Source of the DNA: Microvirga subterranea | GTDB taxonomy: Bacteria > Pseudomonadota > Alphaproteobacteria > Rhizobiales > Beijerinckiaceae | DNA length: 64,000 nt | Direction: 5' to 3' | NCBI RefSeq assembly: GCF_003350535.1 | Contig: NZ_QQBB01000003.1 | Coordinates: forward strand, 186,001-250,000 | Shown: positions 16,151 to 26,444 of the stretch, in pieces | How positions within the stretch are numbered: the first letter of the stretch is position 1 | Layout of the letters: every line of letters begins with the position of its first letter | Position numbers and translations under genes: made by a program | Notes under the pieces: model-generated | Told to the model about the DNA's origin: nothing | What the model saw: only the letters and a program-made list of their open reading frames with translations | Database searches by the model: none

Positions 16151-18859
16151 TCACGCATCCTTGAGGCGTCCGAGTGCCTCTTCCATCTTGGCCTTGCGGG
16201 ATAGGGCCTCGTCGCGGCGCTCGCGCTGCTCCTCGACCACCTCTTCCGGCGCCCGCTTAAGGAAGTCGGCATTCCCGAGCTTCGCGTCGATCTTCGACAC
16301 CTCCGCATCGAGCTTCTGGATTTCCTTCCCTAGGCGTGCACGCTCCGCCGCCAGATCGATGACGCCTTCCAGCGGAAGGGCCGCCACCTCGCCACGGATC
16401 AGGAGCTGGATCGAGCTCTTCGGTGCGGCCTCGGCCGTGGTGATCTCCGACAGGCGCGCGAGGCGCCTGACGATGTCACCCCAGCGCGCGGCGCGCGCCT
16501 GAACGTCCGCAGACGGATTGACGAGGACCAGCGGGATCTGCGCACCGGCCGGGACGTTCGTCTCGGACCGGGCCGAGCGCACCTCGGTGACCAGATCCAC
16601 CACCCAACCGATCTCGGCTTCGGCGGCCTGGTCGACGAGGTGCTTGAGGTCCGGCCACGGGGTGAGCGCGAGGATGGTCTGGCGCTTCGGCCCTTCCTCT
16701 CCCTTGATGGCCCAAAGCTCCTCCGTGAGGAACGGCATGAAGGGGTGGAGCAGCTTGCAGATCTCGTCGAGCACGAACGCAATCGTGGCGCGGGTCTCGT
16801 CCTTTGCGGGCGAATCCTCGCCCTGCAGTACGGGCTTGGCGAGCTCCAGGGTCCAGTCGCAGAACACGTTCCAGACGAAGCGGTAGGCTGCGAGCGCCGC
16901 CTCGTTGAACTTGTAGGCCTGAATGCCGGCTGCCACTTCGTCCACGGCCTTGGCGCACTCGCTGAGCGCCCATTTGTTGAGCGTCTCCTTCACGGCCTTC
17001 GGGTCGAAGCCCTCGACGCGTTTGCAGCCGTTCATCTCTGCAAAGCGCGCCGCATTCCAGATCTTGGTCGCGAAGTTGCGATAGCCTTCGACGCGCTGGA
17101 CGCTGAGCTTGATGTCGCGCCCCTGCGCCGCCATGGCCGAAAGCGTCATGCGCAGCGCATCGGCGCCGTATTGGTCGATCAGCTCGAGCGGGTCGATCAC
17201 GTTCCCCTTCGACTTCGACATCTTCGCGCCCTTCTCGTCACGGACGAGGGCGTGGATGTAGACCGTGTCGAACGGGACCTCCTCCATGAAGTGCAGGCCC
17301 ATCATCATCATGCGGGCGACCCAGAAGAAGATGATGTCGAACCCCGTCACCAGGGTGTTGGTCGGGTAATAGCGCTTCAGCTCCGGCGTATCGTCCGGCC
17401 AGCCGAGGGTCGAGAACGGCCACAGGGCGGACGAGAACCAGGTGTCGAGCACGTCCTCGTCGCGGGCGAGTTCGACATCCCGGCCGTGCCTGGCGCGTGC
17501 CTCGGCCTTCGCCTCGTCCTCGCTCAACGCGACGTAGACGTTTCCTTGGTCATCGTACCAGGCCGGGATCTGATGGCCCCACCAGAGCTGACGCGACACG
17601 CACCAGGGCTCGATGTTCTCCAGCCACTGGAAGTAGGTCTTCTCCCAGTTCTCCGGCACGAACTTGGTCTGCCCGTTGCGCACGGCCGCGAGTGCCCGCT
17701 CGGCGAGCGGCTTCACGTTCACGTACCACTGATCCGTCAGGTAAGGCTCGATGACGACGCCGGAGCGGTCGCCGTGCGGCACCATGTGGGTGTGAGGCTC
17801 GATCTGAACGAGGAAGCCCTTCTCCTCCAGCAGCGCGACGATGCGCTTGCGCGCCTCGGCCCGGTCGGCTCCATGGAGCGCCAGCACGGCCTCGAGCTCG
17901 CCCGTGGAGGGCAGCCCGGCAAGGAAAGCCTCGTTGCCGGCCAGCTGCATCTCTGCCTCGGGGCCGAGAATGTTGATGAGCGACAGCTTGTGACGCTTGC
18001 CGACGTCGAAGTCGTTGAAGTCGTGCGCCGGGGTGATCTTGACCGCACCGGTGCCCTTCTCGGGATCCGAATACTCGTCGGCGACGATCGGAATGCGGCG
18101 GCCGACGAGCGGCAGGACGGCGAACCGGCCGATCAGGTCGCGGTAGCGCTCGTCCTCGGGATGGACGGCGACGGCCACGTCGCCGAGCATCGTCTCGGGA
18201 CGTGTGGTGGCGACCGTGATGAAGCGGTCGGTCTCGCCCTCGATGGGATAGCGGGTGTGCCAGAGGTTACCCTTGACCTCGACCTGCTGCACCTCGAGGT
18301 CCGAGATCGCGGTCTGGAACTTCGGATCCCAGTTCACAAGGCGCTTGTCCTTGTACATCAGGCCCTGCTTGTAGAGGTCCACGAAGACCTTCAGCACGGC
18401 CCGGGACAGGCCCTCGTCCATGGTGAAGCGTTCGCGCGACCAGTCGCAGGACGCCCCGAGCCGCTGGAGCTGGGACTTGATCCTGCCGCCCGACTCCTCT
18501 TTCCAGGCCCAGACCCGCTTGACGAATTCCTCGCGGCCGAGCTGGCGCCGATGGATCTGCTGCTCCATGAGCTGGCGCTCGACCACCATCTGGGTCGCGA
18601 TGCCGGCATGGTCCATGCCGGGCTGCCAGAGCACGTCGCGACCGCGCATGCGCTCGAAGCGGCAGAGAATGTCCTGGATCGTATTGTTGAGTGCGTGCCC
18701 CATGTGGAGCGAGCCCGTCACGTTCGGTGGCGGGATGACGATCGTATAGGGGTCTGCGTCCTTCCGGTCCTGCCGCCCGGCTTTGAAGGCCTCGGCTTCC
18801 TCCCAACGGGTGGAGATGCGCGCCTCGACGGCGGCGGGATCGAACGTCTTGTCCATCAT
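16151..18859 (-). CDS. valS: Valine--tRNA ligase
   Basis: A 902-residue class Ia aminoacyl-tRNA synthetase that charges tRNA-Val. The HIGH-type motif is HMGH in NVTGSLHMGHALNN and the KMSKS loop is GAKMSKSKGNVIDP. The CP1 editing domain lies between them (PEDERYRDLIGRFAVLPLVG region), and a C-terminal coiled coil (AAERARLGKEIQKLDAEVSKI) is present. The protein is slightly shorter than E. coli ValS (951), as usual in alphaproteobacteria. The popZ homologue is directly upstream on the same strand, an arrangement conserved in the class. Confidence 0.97.
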   Translation of the reverse strand: MMDKTFDPAAVEARISTRWEEAEAFKAGRQDRKDADPYTIVIPPPNVTGSLHMGHALNNTIQDILCRFERMRGRDVLWQPGMDHAGIATQMVVERQLMEQQIHRRQLGREEFVKRVWAWKEESGGRIKSQLQRLGASCDWSRERFTMDEGLSRAVLKVFVDLYKQGLMYKDKRLVNWDPKFQTAISDLEVQQVEVKGNLWHTRYPIEGETDRFITVATTRPETMLGDVAVAVHPEDERYRDLIGRFAVLPLVGRRIPIVADEYSDPEKGTGAVKITPAHDFNDFDVGKRHKLSLINILGPEAEMQLAGNEAFLAGLPSTGELEAVLALHGADRAEARKRIVALLEEKGFLVQIEPHTHMVPHGDRSGVVIEPYLTDQWYVNVKPLAERALAAVRNGQTKFVPENWEKTYFQWLENIEPWCVSRQLWWGHQIPAWYDDQGNVYVALSEDEAKAEARARHGRDVELARDEDVLDTWFSSALWPFSTLGWPDDTPELKRYYPTNTLVTGFDIIFFWVARMMMMGLHFMEEVPFDTVYIHALVRDEKGAKMSKSKGNVIDPLELIDQYGADALRMTLSAMAAQGRDIKLSVQRVEGYRNFATKIWNAARFAEMNGCKRVEGFDPKAVKETLNKWALSECAKAVDEVAAGIQAYKFNEAALAAYRFVWNVFCDWTLELAKPVLQGEDSPAKDETRATIAFVLDEICKLLHPFMPFLTEELWAIKGEEGPKRQTILALTPWPDLKHLVDQAAEAEIGWVVDLVTEVRSARSETNVPAGAQIPLVLVNPSADVQARAARWGDIVRRLARLSEITTAEAAPKSSIQLLIRGEVAALPLEGVIDLAAERARLGKEIQKLDAEVSKIDAKLGNADFLKRAPEEVVEEQRERRDEALSRKAKMEEALGRLKDA

Positions 18860-18950
18860 GGGTCAGGTCCGGCAAGTTGGCGCGCAAACGCGCAAGCAAG
18901 ACGGCTACAAACCGGACCGATGCGGGGAAGTCAACCGAAGGAAAAGAAAC

Positions 18951-19553
18951 TCAGCGCCGCAAGCGGGCAACACGCTCGATTTCGGCCTGAACGAGGCGTT
19001 CGACCAAGGGCGGGAGATTGTCGTCGAGCCACGTCTTCAGCATCGGACGCAGCATCTCCTTGGCGAGATCCTCGAGTGTCTTCGGGCTGCTCTGCGCAAG
19101 GGTCGAATCGAGCCTCGTGAACGCATTGCCGACGGAGGCCTCAGCCGCACCGGACAGGAGCGTCTCCTCGACCTGAGCCATCCGTGCGGCTTTGGGTTGC
19201 GTTGCAACGGACGGGACCGGTGACGGCTGAGCGGGCTGCTCGGCCCTGATCGGCGCCGGAAAATCGATCACGGGGCTTTCCTCCACGTAATCGTCCTCAT
19301 CCGGATAAGAGGTGAAATCGACCGGCTCGTGCTCAGGCAGCGCCGCCATCACCTCGGCCGCGACATGCTGCTCCGTCAGGTCCAGAACGTTCCGAAGCGG
19401 GGACATCTCGCTCGTCGGAGCCTGGCTCTGCACGATCTGCAGGGTCTCCTGGTCATCTGCAATGATACGCCGGATGGAAGCCAGTATTTCTTCCATCGAT
19501 GGTTCGTTTAACTTCGCGCTTACTGATGCCATAGCCTGCCCCGCCGCACTCAT
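18951..19553 (-). CDS. popZ: PopZ-like polar organizing protein (DUF2497)
   Basis: A 200-residue protein with the PopZ layout. A short N-terminal helix, PSMEEILASIRRIIADDQE, is the partner-binding region. An acidic, Pro-rich middle follows (EHEPVDFTSYPDEDDYVEES), then a C-terminal helical oligomerisation domain, LEDLAKEMLRPMLKTWLDDN and LPPLVERLVQAEIERVAR. In Caulobacter, PopZ forms a polar condensate that anchors ParB-parS and kinases. The gene precedes valS, as it does in Caulobacter relatives. The ATG at 19553 or the one at 19532 may be the true start; only the latter has a purine-rich GGGGCAGG before it. Confidence 0.9.
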   Translation of the reverse strand: MSAAGQAMASVSAKLNEPSMEEILASIRRIIADDQETLQIVQSQAPTSEMSPLRNVLDLTEQHVAAEVMAALPEHEPVDFTSYPDEDDYVEESPVIDFPAPIRAEQPAQPSPVPSVATQPKAARMAQVEETLLSGAAEASVGNAFTRLDSTLAQSSPKTLEDLAKEMLRPMLKTWLDDNLPPLVERLVQAEIERVARLRR

Positions 19554-19624
19554 TATTGAGTTTAAGAATCACATTCTTTCGAATGTCTTAAGTATTTCAC
19601 GCGGGGGCGGAGACGCAAGGGAAA

Positions 19625-19652
19625 CCGGGCGCGACAACCACGTTGCGCCCGG
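19625..19652 (-). terminator. Terminator after the TolC-type gene
   Basis: CCGGGCGC (19625-19632) pairs with GCGCCCGG (19645-19652) with inner AAC/GTT pairing. On the minus strand TTTCCCTT follows. It lies seven bases beyond the stop. Confidence 0.7.
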
Positions 19653-19658
19653 CAATTT

Positions 19659-21059
19659 TCAGCGGCCGTCGGGGGTGGTCAGACCGCCCCAGAGATCCTT
19701 GACCTGATCGAAGTGGATCTTCGGGCTGTAGTGGTTGACCGAGAGGCCGAGAGCGCGAGAGTTCAGGCGGCCCATCGACTGGGCGACCAGATAGGACGCC
19801 ACCACCCGGTCACGCTGAGCCGTGATGAGGTTCACGCGGGCTTCCAGGAGCTCTTGCTGGGCGTTCAGGACGTCCAGGGTGGTCCGCTGACCGACGCGTG
19901 CCTCTTCGCGGACGCCGTTCAGGGCGGTTTCGGCGGCATCCACCTGCGCCTGCGAGGCGATGATCTGGGCGCGGGCGGCTTCGAGCTGGCCCCAGGAGGT
20001 GATCACGAAGGCCCGGACCTGGTCACGGATGGAATCGGCCTCCAGGCGACGCTGACCGGCCGTTTCCTTGGCTTGGCGGGTACTGGCATAGGCCTGCCCG
20101 CCGTCGTAGATCGGAACGGTCAGCTGAGCGACGACGGAGGCCGAAAGAGCCCGGTCGCCTTCAGTCTGGTTGTCGTAGCGCTGCGCGACCGCGCCCCGCA
20201 CGCCGACCTGCGGCGCGAGAGCGCCCTGCTCGATCCGGACCTGCAGCTCGGCCACGTCGACGCCGTGCTGGGCCGCCTTGATGGCCGGGTGCTCGTTCAG
20301 CGCAACCCGGAGGGCAGCGTCCACATTGCGGGGCAGCAGCTTGTCGAGGGGGCGACCGGGCGCCAGCTGGCGGGGTTCGACGCCGATCACCTGACGATAA
20401 GTCGCGATGCTGGCGCGCAGCTGCGATTCCGCAGCGCTCGCCTGCGAACGGGCGAGGGCGAGGCGGGACTCGGCCTGGGCGACGTCGGTGCGGGTCACCT
20501 CACCGACGTTGAAGCGGTCGCGAGTCTGGCGCAGCTGCTCGTCGATGACCTCGACGTTGTTGCGCCGCAGGTCGAGGATCGCGGTGTCGCGCAGCACGTC
20601 CATATAGGCGGTTGCAGCGTCCGACAGGATGTTCTGCTCGTTGTTGCTGAGGTTTTCGCGGGCGCCGAAGACCGACGACTCGGCCTGACGCACCGAATTC
20701 TCGGTACGAAACCCGTTGAAGATGCTCTGCTCGACCTCCACGCCGACGCCGCGCGGGGTGAGGCGGTTGATGCCGCCCTGCCCGCCCGGACGGGTTACGT
20801 CCGTGAAGGTGCGCCCCACGTCGGCGGAGGCATTGACGGTCGGCCGGTAGCCGGATTTGGCGCGGGCGACGTTCTCGTCCGTGGCGCGGACGCTGGCGCG
20901 CTGGGCATTCAAGGTCGGGTTGTTGCCGTAGGCGCGGGCCAGGGCGCTTTCAAGAGTTTCGGCGGAGACGCCGGATGCGCCCGCGAGCACGAACGCGGAC
21001 GCCATGACGCCGAAAAGTGTGCGGTACTTTTTAAGGAACTGACTATCGTTCACGCCCAC
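19659..21059 (-). CDS. TolC family outer-membrane efflux/secretion channel
   Basis: A 466-residue outer-membrane factor. A signal peptide (FGVMASAFVLAGASGVSAETL) leads into two TolC-type repeats rich in long helices: LESALARAYGNNPTLNAQRASVRATDENVARAKSGYRP-type start (landmark near residues 36-70) and a second copy beginning AALRVALNEHPAIKAAQHGVD. It belongs to the TolC branch used by type I secretion systems and RND pumps. No exporter gene adjoins it, so it probably serves several systems, and may serve the ABC/HlyD pair at 37.3-40.5 kb. The start is a GTG; a terminator follows. Confidence 0.92.
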   Translation of the reverse strand: MGVNDSQFLKKYRTLFGVMASAFVLAGASGVSAETLESALARAYGNNPTLNAQRASVRATDENVARAKSGYRPTVNASADVGRTFTDVTRPGGQGGINRLTPRGVGVEVEQSIFNGFRTENSVRQAESSVFGARENLSNNEQNILSDAATAYMDVLRDTAILDLRRNNVEVIDEQLRQTRDRFNVGEVTRTDVAQAESRLALARSQASAAESQLRASIATYRQVIGVEPRQLAPGRPLDKLLPRNVDAALRVALNEHPAIKAAQHGVDVAELQVRIEQGALAPQVGVRGAVAQRYDNQTEGDRALSASVVAQLTVPIYDGGQAYASTRQAKETAGQRRLEADSIRDQVRAFVITSWGQLEAARAQIIASQAQVDAAETALNGVREEARVGQRTTLDVLNAQQELLEARVNLITAQRDRVVASYLVAQSMGRLNSRALGLSVNHYSPKIHFDQVKDLWGGLTTPDGR

Positions 21060-21229
21060 CTGCCCGTCGGCTCACGCGGGTTGCCCGCAGTCCGACCTGT
21101 AAATTTTCTAATCGATCCCGACTCAAAGCGAAACAATACCCATGGGGTACGAGTCGGCAATCCACCTCTGCGGCGCTTCGTAGCGATTATCGGTGGGTGG
21201 CGCAAAAAAGCGACACCACCGGCAGCGCC

Positions 21230-21892
21230 TCAGAAGGTGAAGCCGGGCTTGGTTTGGAAGGCGGCGAGCAGGGGGGCAGCCGCATCGAACAGGCTGCGCT
21301 CGCCGAACGTATCGCCGGAGCGGACGTAGAGGGTGGCGCGTGCGGCGCGGCCACGGCCCTTCACGCAGATGAGACGCCCGCCTTCGGCGAGCTGCGCGAG
21401 CAGCCCGTCAGGGCGGGTCTCGACGGCGCCGTTCACGAGAATGGCGTCATAGGGAGCATTGCCGGCAACGCCCTGATCCAGCGGGCCGTGATTGACCGTA
21501 ATATTGTTCACGCCGGCTGCCGCGAGGCACTCCGTGGCCGTCTGCGCGAGAGGCTCCTCGGATTCGAGAGCCGTAACCTGCGCACCGAGCTCGGCCATGA
21601 CAGCGGAGGAATAGCCACGCCCGCACGCCACATCGAGCACGCGCTCGCCGACCTCAATCCCGAGGGACTGGATCATGCGCGCCATGATCATGGGAGAGAG
21701 CATGTAGCGGCGCTCGATACCGAGGCTGACCGGGATATCCTGGTCGATATAGGCCAGCTCTTCGCGGCCCGGGAGCACGAAGCGCTCGCGCGGAACCGAA
21801 TCCATGGCGTCCAGCAGCGGGATGTCGTTCACATCGAACGTTCGCAGCTGGCTATCAACCATCATACGACGCGCCTGCGTGAAATCGACCAT
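21230..21892 (-). CDS. Protein-L-isoaspartate O-methyltransferase family protein
   Basis: A 220-residue SAM-dependent methyltransferase of the PIMT family, which repairs isoaspartyl residues in aged proteins. VLDVACGRGYSSAVMAELG is the SAM motif I, and DQDIPVSLGIERRYMLSPMIMARM corresponds to the substrate-binding region, which is diverged from the canonical Pcm sequence. That divergence places it in the second alphaproteobacterial subgroup whose activity is less certain. The start at 21892 is chosen because the frame further upstream runs through the tRNA-Cys gene. Confidence 0.85.
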   Translation of the reverse strand: MVDFTQARRMMVDSQLRTFDVNDIPLLDAMDSVPRERFVLPGREELAYIDQDIPVSLGIERRYMLSPMIMARMIQSLGIEVGERVLDVACGRGYSSAVMAELGAQVTALESEEPLAQTATECLAAAGVNNITVNHGPLDQGVAGNAPYDAILVNGAVETRPDGLLAQLAEGGRLICVKGRGRAARATLYVRSGDTFGERSLFDAAAPLLAAFQTKPGFTF

Positions 21893-21914
21893 GGATTGCC
21901 TCAGATGAAAAAGT

Positions 21915-21988
21915 TGGAGGCCTCGCCCGGAATCGAACCGGGGTGCAAGGATTTGCAGTCCTCTGCGTAACCACTCCGCCACGAGGCC
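21915..21988 (-). tRNA. tRNA-Cys (anticodon GCA)
   Basis: The minus strand folds as a cloverleaf. A 7-base acceptor stem GGCCTCG/CGAGGCC, D arm with GGTTA, anticodon stem AGGAC with loop CTGCAAA giving anticodon GCA, T arm with GGTTCGAAT, discriminator T and an encoded CCA end. Cysteine identity elements (GCA anticodon and U73) agree. Confidence 0.96.
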
Positions 21989-22207
21989 ATCCGGGGCGTG
22001 CCGCGAACGCGACGGGTGCTCCATAGCAGAGCGTGCACCCAAAGAGCAACGCCCCTTTTTACGTCATGAGTCACGATGAAGGGGCTTGCAACCATCCGAG
22101 CCCCCCGTTATATGCCTCCCCACCGCAGGCCGCTGCGGCATCTGGTTCGCCAGATCGCCCCGGCCGAAGGGAGGCAAACCGCGCTTCCCCTTAAGGTGTG
22201 GCTATAT

Positions 22208-22282
22208 TCCGGCGTGGCGCAGCGGTAGCGCAGCGGACTGTTAATCCGTTGGTCGTAGGTTCGAATCCTACCGCCGGAGCCA
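22208..22282 (+). tRNA. tRNA-Asn (anticodon GTT)
   Basis: A cloverleaf with acceptor stem TCCGGCG/CGCCGGA, D arm containing AGCGGTAGCGC, anticodon stem-loop GGACTGTTAATCC giving GTT, T arm GTAGGTTCGAATCCTAC, discriminator G and an encoded CCA. Confidence 0.96.
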
Positions 22283-22394
22283 TCCTTCCCATGACGGCAT
22301 CATTCCCCAGGTTCTGGACCGCTCGGCGCGCTACGCGGCGACTTTCCGCGCGCTGTCCCGTGCGGCGACTTGCCTGCCACTGACGGAGAAAAGC

Positions 22395-23846
22395 TTGGCT
22401 TCTCCAGTCCTCGTCTGGTTCCGCGATGATTTCCGGCTCTCCGACAACCCTGCTCTAGCGGCCGCGGCCGAGAGCGGGGCCTCGGTTCTGTGCTTCGCGA
22501 TCCTGGACGAAGCCTCCGAGGGCTTACGTCCCTTGGGCGGGGCTGCGCGATGGTGGCTTCATGGCTCTCTCGCAGGTTTGAGGGCCGCCCTGCAGGCGCT
22601 GGGGAGCGAGTTGATTATTCTCCGGGGAGCAGCTTTCGACCTCGTGGACCGAACCGTGCGGGAAACCGGCGCCACCGCCATCTACTGGAACCGTCGGTAT
22701 TCCGCGGCCGAGATTGCAGTCGATTCCGCCCTTAAGACCCATCTCGCGACGCAGGGCGTAACCGCCCGGAGCTTCAATGGGCGGCTCATCCACGAGCCGT
22801 GGGAGATCAAGAATCAGTCCGGAAGGCCCTTCCAGGTCTTCACCCCCTACGCGCGGATGGCCATGAGCCGGGTGATCCAGGCGCCCCTGCCCACCCCTCA
22901 ACGGATTTCCGCAGGCGTTTGGCCGGAATCGATCAAGCGCATACAGGTGAGCCTGGCCGATCTCGGACTCGAACCCACGAGACCGGATTGGGCGGGCGGG
23001 ATCCGGCGGGCTTGGGGTCCCGGCGAAGCCGCTGCTCGGAAAAAGCTTGGAATCTTCATCGACACGGCACTGCCCGAATACGCCGAGAACCGCGATCGGC
23101 CCGGAATGGAGGGGACCTCCCGTCTGTCGCCGCATCTCCGTTTCGGCGAGATCAGCCCGCGCCAAGTCTGGCACGCGGTCAAGGCCGAGGCCGCCCGAGA
23201 GCCGGGACTGGCACGCGATTCAGAGAAATTCCTGACCGAACTCGTCTGGCGGGACTTCTGCTACCAGCTTCTGCACGACCATCCTGCCCTCCCTTGCGCC
23301 AACCATAACCAGCGCTTCGACCGTTTCCCCTGGGAGCAGGCTCCCTCGAACCTGCGAGCCTGGCAAAAGGGGCTGACCGGCTATCCCATCGTGGACGCCG
23401 GCATGCGGCAACTCTGGCAGACGGGCTGGATGCACAACCGGGTGAGGATGATCGCCGCCTCCTTTCTCATCAAGCACCTCCTCACGGATTGGCGCGAGGG
23501 CGAGGCGTGGTTCTGGGACACGTTGGTGGATGCCGACCCCGCCAACAATGCCTTCAGCTGGCAGTGGACGGCAGGCTCCGGTCCCGACTCGGCCCCGTTC
23601 CACCGCATCTTCAATCCCGTCACTCAGGGCGAGAAGTTCGATCCCGACGGCGATTACGTGCGGACCTACGTGCCGGAGCTCGTGGGGCTTCCGACTTCGC
23701 TGCTCCACAAGCCCTGGGAGGCTACGCCGCGGGAGTTGCGCGCCGCCGGAATCACGCTCGGTGAAACCTATCCGGCCCCGGTCGTTCCGCATGGACCGGC
23801 GCGTGAACGGGCGCTCGCGGCGTTCCGCAGCCTGCGCGACGAATGA
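22395..23846 (+). CDS. phrB: Deoxyribodipyrimidine photolyase
   Basis: A 483-residue class I CPD photolyase that uses FAD and blue light to split pyrimidine dimers. The antenna domain begins LVWFRDDFRLSDNPAL. The FAD-binding C-terminal half shows TSRLSPHLRFGEISPRQ, FLTELVWRDF, the WMHNRVRMIAASF and WQWTAGSGPDSAPFHRIFNP signatures, including the conserved Asn facing FAD and the Trp that stacks on the lesion. The start is a TTG with GGAG seven bases before it. The next two genes run in the same direction at short spacing, but they have no obvious repair link. Confidence 0.95.
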   Translation: MASPVLVWFRDDFRLSDNPALAAAAESGASVLCFAILDEASEGLRPLGGAARWWLHGSLAGLRAALQALGSELIILRGAAFDLVDRTVRETGATAIYWNRRYSAAEIAVDSALKTHLATQGVTARSFNGRLIHEPWEIKNQSGRPFQVFTPYARMAMSRVIQAPLPTPQRISAGVWPESIKRIQVSLADLGLEPTRPDWAGGIRRAWGPGEAAARKKLGIFIDTALPEYAENRDRPGMEGTSRLSPHLRFGEISPRQVWHAVKAEAAREPGLARDSEKFLTELVWRDFCYQLLHDHPALPCANHNQRFDRFPWEQAPSNLRAWQKGLTGYPIVDAGMRQLWQTGWMHNRVRMIAASFLIKHLLTDWREGEAWFWDTLVDADPANNAFSWQWTAGSGPDSAPFHRIFNPVTQGEKFDPDGDYVRTYVPELVGLPTSLLHKPWEATPRELRAAGITLGETYPAPVVPHGPARERALAAFRSLRDE

Positions 23847-23943
23847 CGGGCCGGCCGAACGGAACTTGACCCGTCCGCCACCTTGCCTTCAGCATCGCGG
23901 TCGAATCCCCGAGGACCCAAGGTCCGCTTCACGCTCATTCTTC

Positions 23944-24678
23944 ATGGACACGACGATGACAGCCACCACGCTCCTGTTTCGCGACGATGCCTACCTCACC
24001 TCTTCCCCGGCAACGGTGGTCGGCATCACACCGGAAGGCGGCGTCATCCTCGATCGGACCGTGTTCTATGCCCGCGGCGGAGGCCAGCCCGGCGATGTCG
24101 GCGCGATGCTCCGTCAGAACGGCGACCGGATCCCGGTGACCGATACCGTCTACGGAGCCGACAAGTCTCAGGTGGTGCACCTCGTCGGACCCGAGGCCGC
24201 ATCCGGCCTTGCCGAGGGCGAGACGGTCGACCTTCAGCTCGACTGGGCGCGCCGCTTCCGGCGCATGCGGGTCCATACGGCCCTGCACCTGCTCAGCGTA
24301 GTCCTGCCCTTTCCGGTCACAGGCGGCGCCATCGGCGAGGGCGACGGGCGCCTCGACTTTGACATCCCGGATGCCGGGCTCGACAAGGCCGAGATCACGG
24401 AGAAACTCAACGCCCTGATCGCCCGCGACGCACCCGTCACGGAGCGCTGGATCACCGACGAGGAGCTCGACGCCAATCCCGGGTTGGTGAAGACGATGTC
24501 GGTCAAGCCGCCGCGCGGCTCCGGCCGCGTGCGCCTCGTCGAGATCGAGGGCATCGACCTTCAGCCCTGCGGTGGAACCCATGTCCGACGCACGGCCGAG
24601 ATCGGAACCGTCCTCGTCACCGACATCGAGAAGAAGGGAAAGCAGAACCGCCGCGTGCGCATGTCCCTGGTCGATTGA
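23944..24678 (+). CDS. Alanyl-tRNA editing protein AlaX-M type
   Basis: A 244-residue free-standing editing domain homologous to the AlaRS editing region, which hydrolyses Ser- or Gly-tRNA(Ala). Zinc-binding motifs are HTALH (MRVHTALHLLSVV) and the later CGGTHV (LQPCGGTHVRRTAEIG). The N-terminal FYARGGGQPGDVG region is the GG-rich lobe typical of AlaX-M. The ATG at 23944 is used; an ATG 12 bases later is possible. It sits 25 bases upstream of the sulfurtransferase gene and is probably cotranscribed. Confidence 0.92.
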   Translation: MDTTMTATTLLFRDDAYLTSSPATVVGITPEGGVILDRTVFYARGGGQPGDVGAMLRQNGDRIPVTDTVYGADKSQVVHLVGPEAASGLAEGETVDLQLDWARRFRRMRVHTALHLLSVVLPFPVTGGAIGEGDGRLDFDIPDAGLDKAEITEKLNALIARDAPVTERWITDEELDANPGLVKTMSVKPPRGSGRVRLVEIEGIDLQPCGGTHVRRTAEIGTVLVTDIEKKGKQNRRVRMSLVD

Positions 24679-24702
24679 GCCGTAACCCCGAGGAATCTCC
24701 CA

Positions 24703-25557
24703 ATGCCGCAGCCCTTCGTCTCCACCGCCTGGCTCCAGGACCACCTGGGCGATCCCAACCTCGTCGTGATCGACGGCTCCTGGTACCTCCCGGCCCAAAA
24801 TCGGAATCCCGAGGCAGAGTATCTCGAGGGCCATATCCCGGGCGCCGTGCGCTTCGATCTCGATACGGTCAAAGACCGCTCATCGCCCCTGCCCCACATG
24901 CTGCCCACGCCCGAGGAGTTCGCCCAAGCCGTCGGGGCTATGGGAATTTCCGAGGACATGACCATCGTGGTCTATGACGGGCTCGGCCTGTTCGCTGCGC
25001 CGCGGGTGCGCTGGACATTCCAGGTTTTCGGCGCCCGCAACGTCTCCGTCCTGGAGGGCGGCTTTCCGGCCTGGAAGGCCGAGGGGCGCCCCGTCGAAAC
25101 CGGCTCGGCCCCTGCCCGGGAGCCGCGGGTGTTCCACGCTTCCTTCAACCGCCGGGCCGTCGCAGACGTCTCCGATGTACAGGAAGCGCTCCGGTCGGAT
25201 ACAGTTCAGGTGTTGGATGCGAGGCCTGCCGACCGCTTCAGGGGCGAGGCGCCGGAGCCACGCCCAGGATTGAGGGCAGGACACATGCCGAAGAGCCACA
25301 ATCTCCCCTTCGCGCAGCTCATCGAGGACGGCCGCCTGAAGGACAAGGCCACCATCGACCGGGCTCTCGAGGAAGCCGGCGTTGACCCGGGTCGCCCCGT
25401 TATCACGAGCTGCGGCTCGGGCGTCTCGGCGGCCATCCTGTCCCTCGCCTTGGAAACGGCCGGTCACCCGGCCGCCGCTATCTATGACGGGTCTTGGGCC
25501 GAATGGGGCGGAAGGGACGACCTGCCCGTGGAGACGGGACCTTCGGTGAAGATCTAG
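24703..25557 (+). CDS. sseA: 3-mercaptopyruvate sulfurtransferase
   Basis: A 284-residue two-domain rhodanese. Each half is a rhodanese fold: the first (about 1-135) is inactive and the second carries the persulfide-forming Cys237 in CGSGVS, the loop typical of mercaptopyruvate (not thiosulfate) sulfurtransferases. The motif PGAVRFDLDTVKDRSSPLPHMLP is a family hallmark. It transfers sulfur from 3-mercaptopyruvate to thiols or cyanide. It follows the AlaX gene by 24 bases and ends before a strong bidirectional terminator. Confidence 0.93.
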   Translation: MPQPFVSTAWLQDHLGDPNLVVIDGSWYLPAQNRNPEAEYLEGHIPGAVRFDLDTVKDRSSPLPHMLPTPEEFAQAVGAMGISEDMTIVVYDGLGLFAAPRVRWTFQVFGARNVSVLEGGFPAWKAEGRPVETGSAPAREPRVFHASFNRRAVADVSDVQEALRSDTVQVLDARPADRFRGEAPEPRPGLRAGHMPKSHNLPFAQLIEDGRLKDKATIDRALEEAGVDPGRPVITSCGSGVSAAILSLALETAGHPAAAIYDGSWAEWGGRDDLPVETGPSVKI

Positions 25558-25596
25558 CGCACTGCACCGTGTCGCTGGTGGCACCGTCAGCCATCA

Positions 25597-25633
25597 AAGA
25601 AAAAGGCCCGGGAATTCCCGGGCCCTTTTGTTT
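25597..25633. terminator. Bidirectional terminator between sseA and aapP
   Basis: GGCCCGGG-AATT-CCCGGGCC is a perfect stem-loop (25605-25624), flanked by AAAAA on the left and CTTTTGTTT on the right, so it can stop transcription from both convergent operons. Confidence 0.92.
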
Positions 25634-25650
25634 CGTCACCCTGACGGCGG

Positions 25651-26439
<789 letters not shown>

Positions 26440-26444
26440 GCCTG

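Noticed and set aside
16640-19120. 826-codon open frame opposite valS
   Set aside because: It is antisense to valS and shows the typical biased composition of a shadow frame.
21190-21226. Hairpin with a TTTTTT loop after the PIMT-like gene
   Set aside because: Arms GGTGG...CCACC pair but the T-run lies in the loop, so it is not a standard terminator. Evidence was too weak to list.
21893-22042. N-terminal extension of the PIMT-like protein
   Set aside because: This frame runs through the tRNA-Cys gene; the ATG at 21892 gives the family start.
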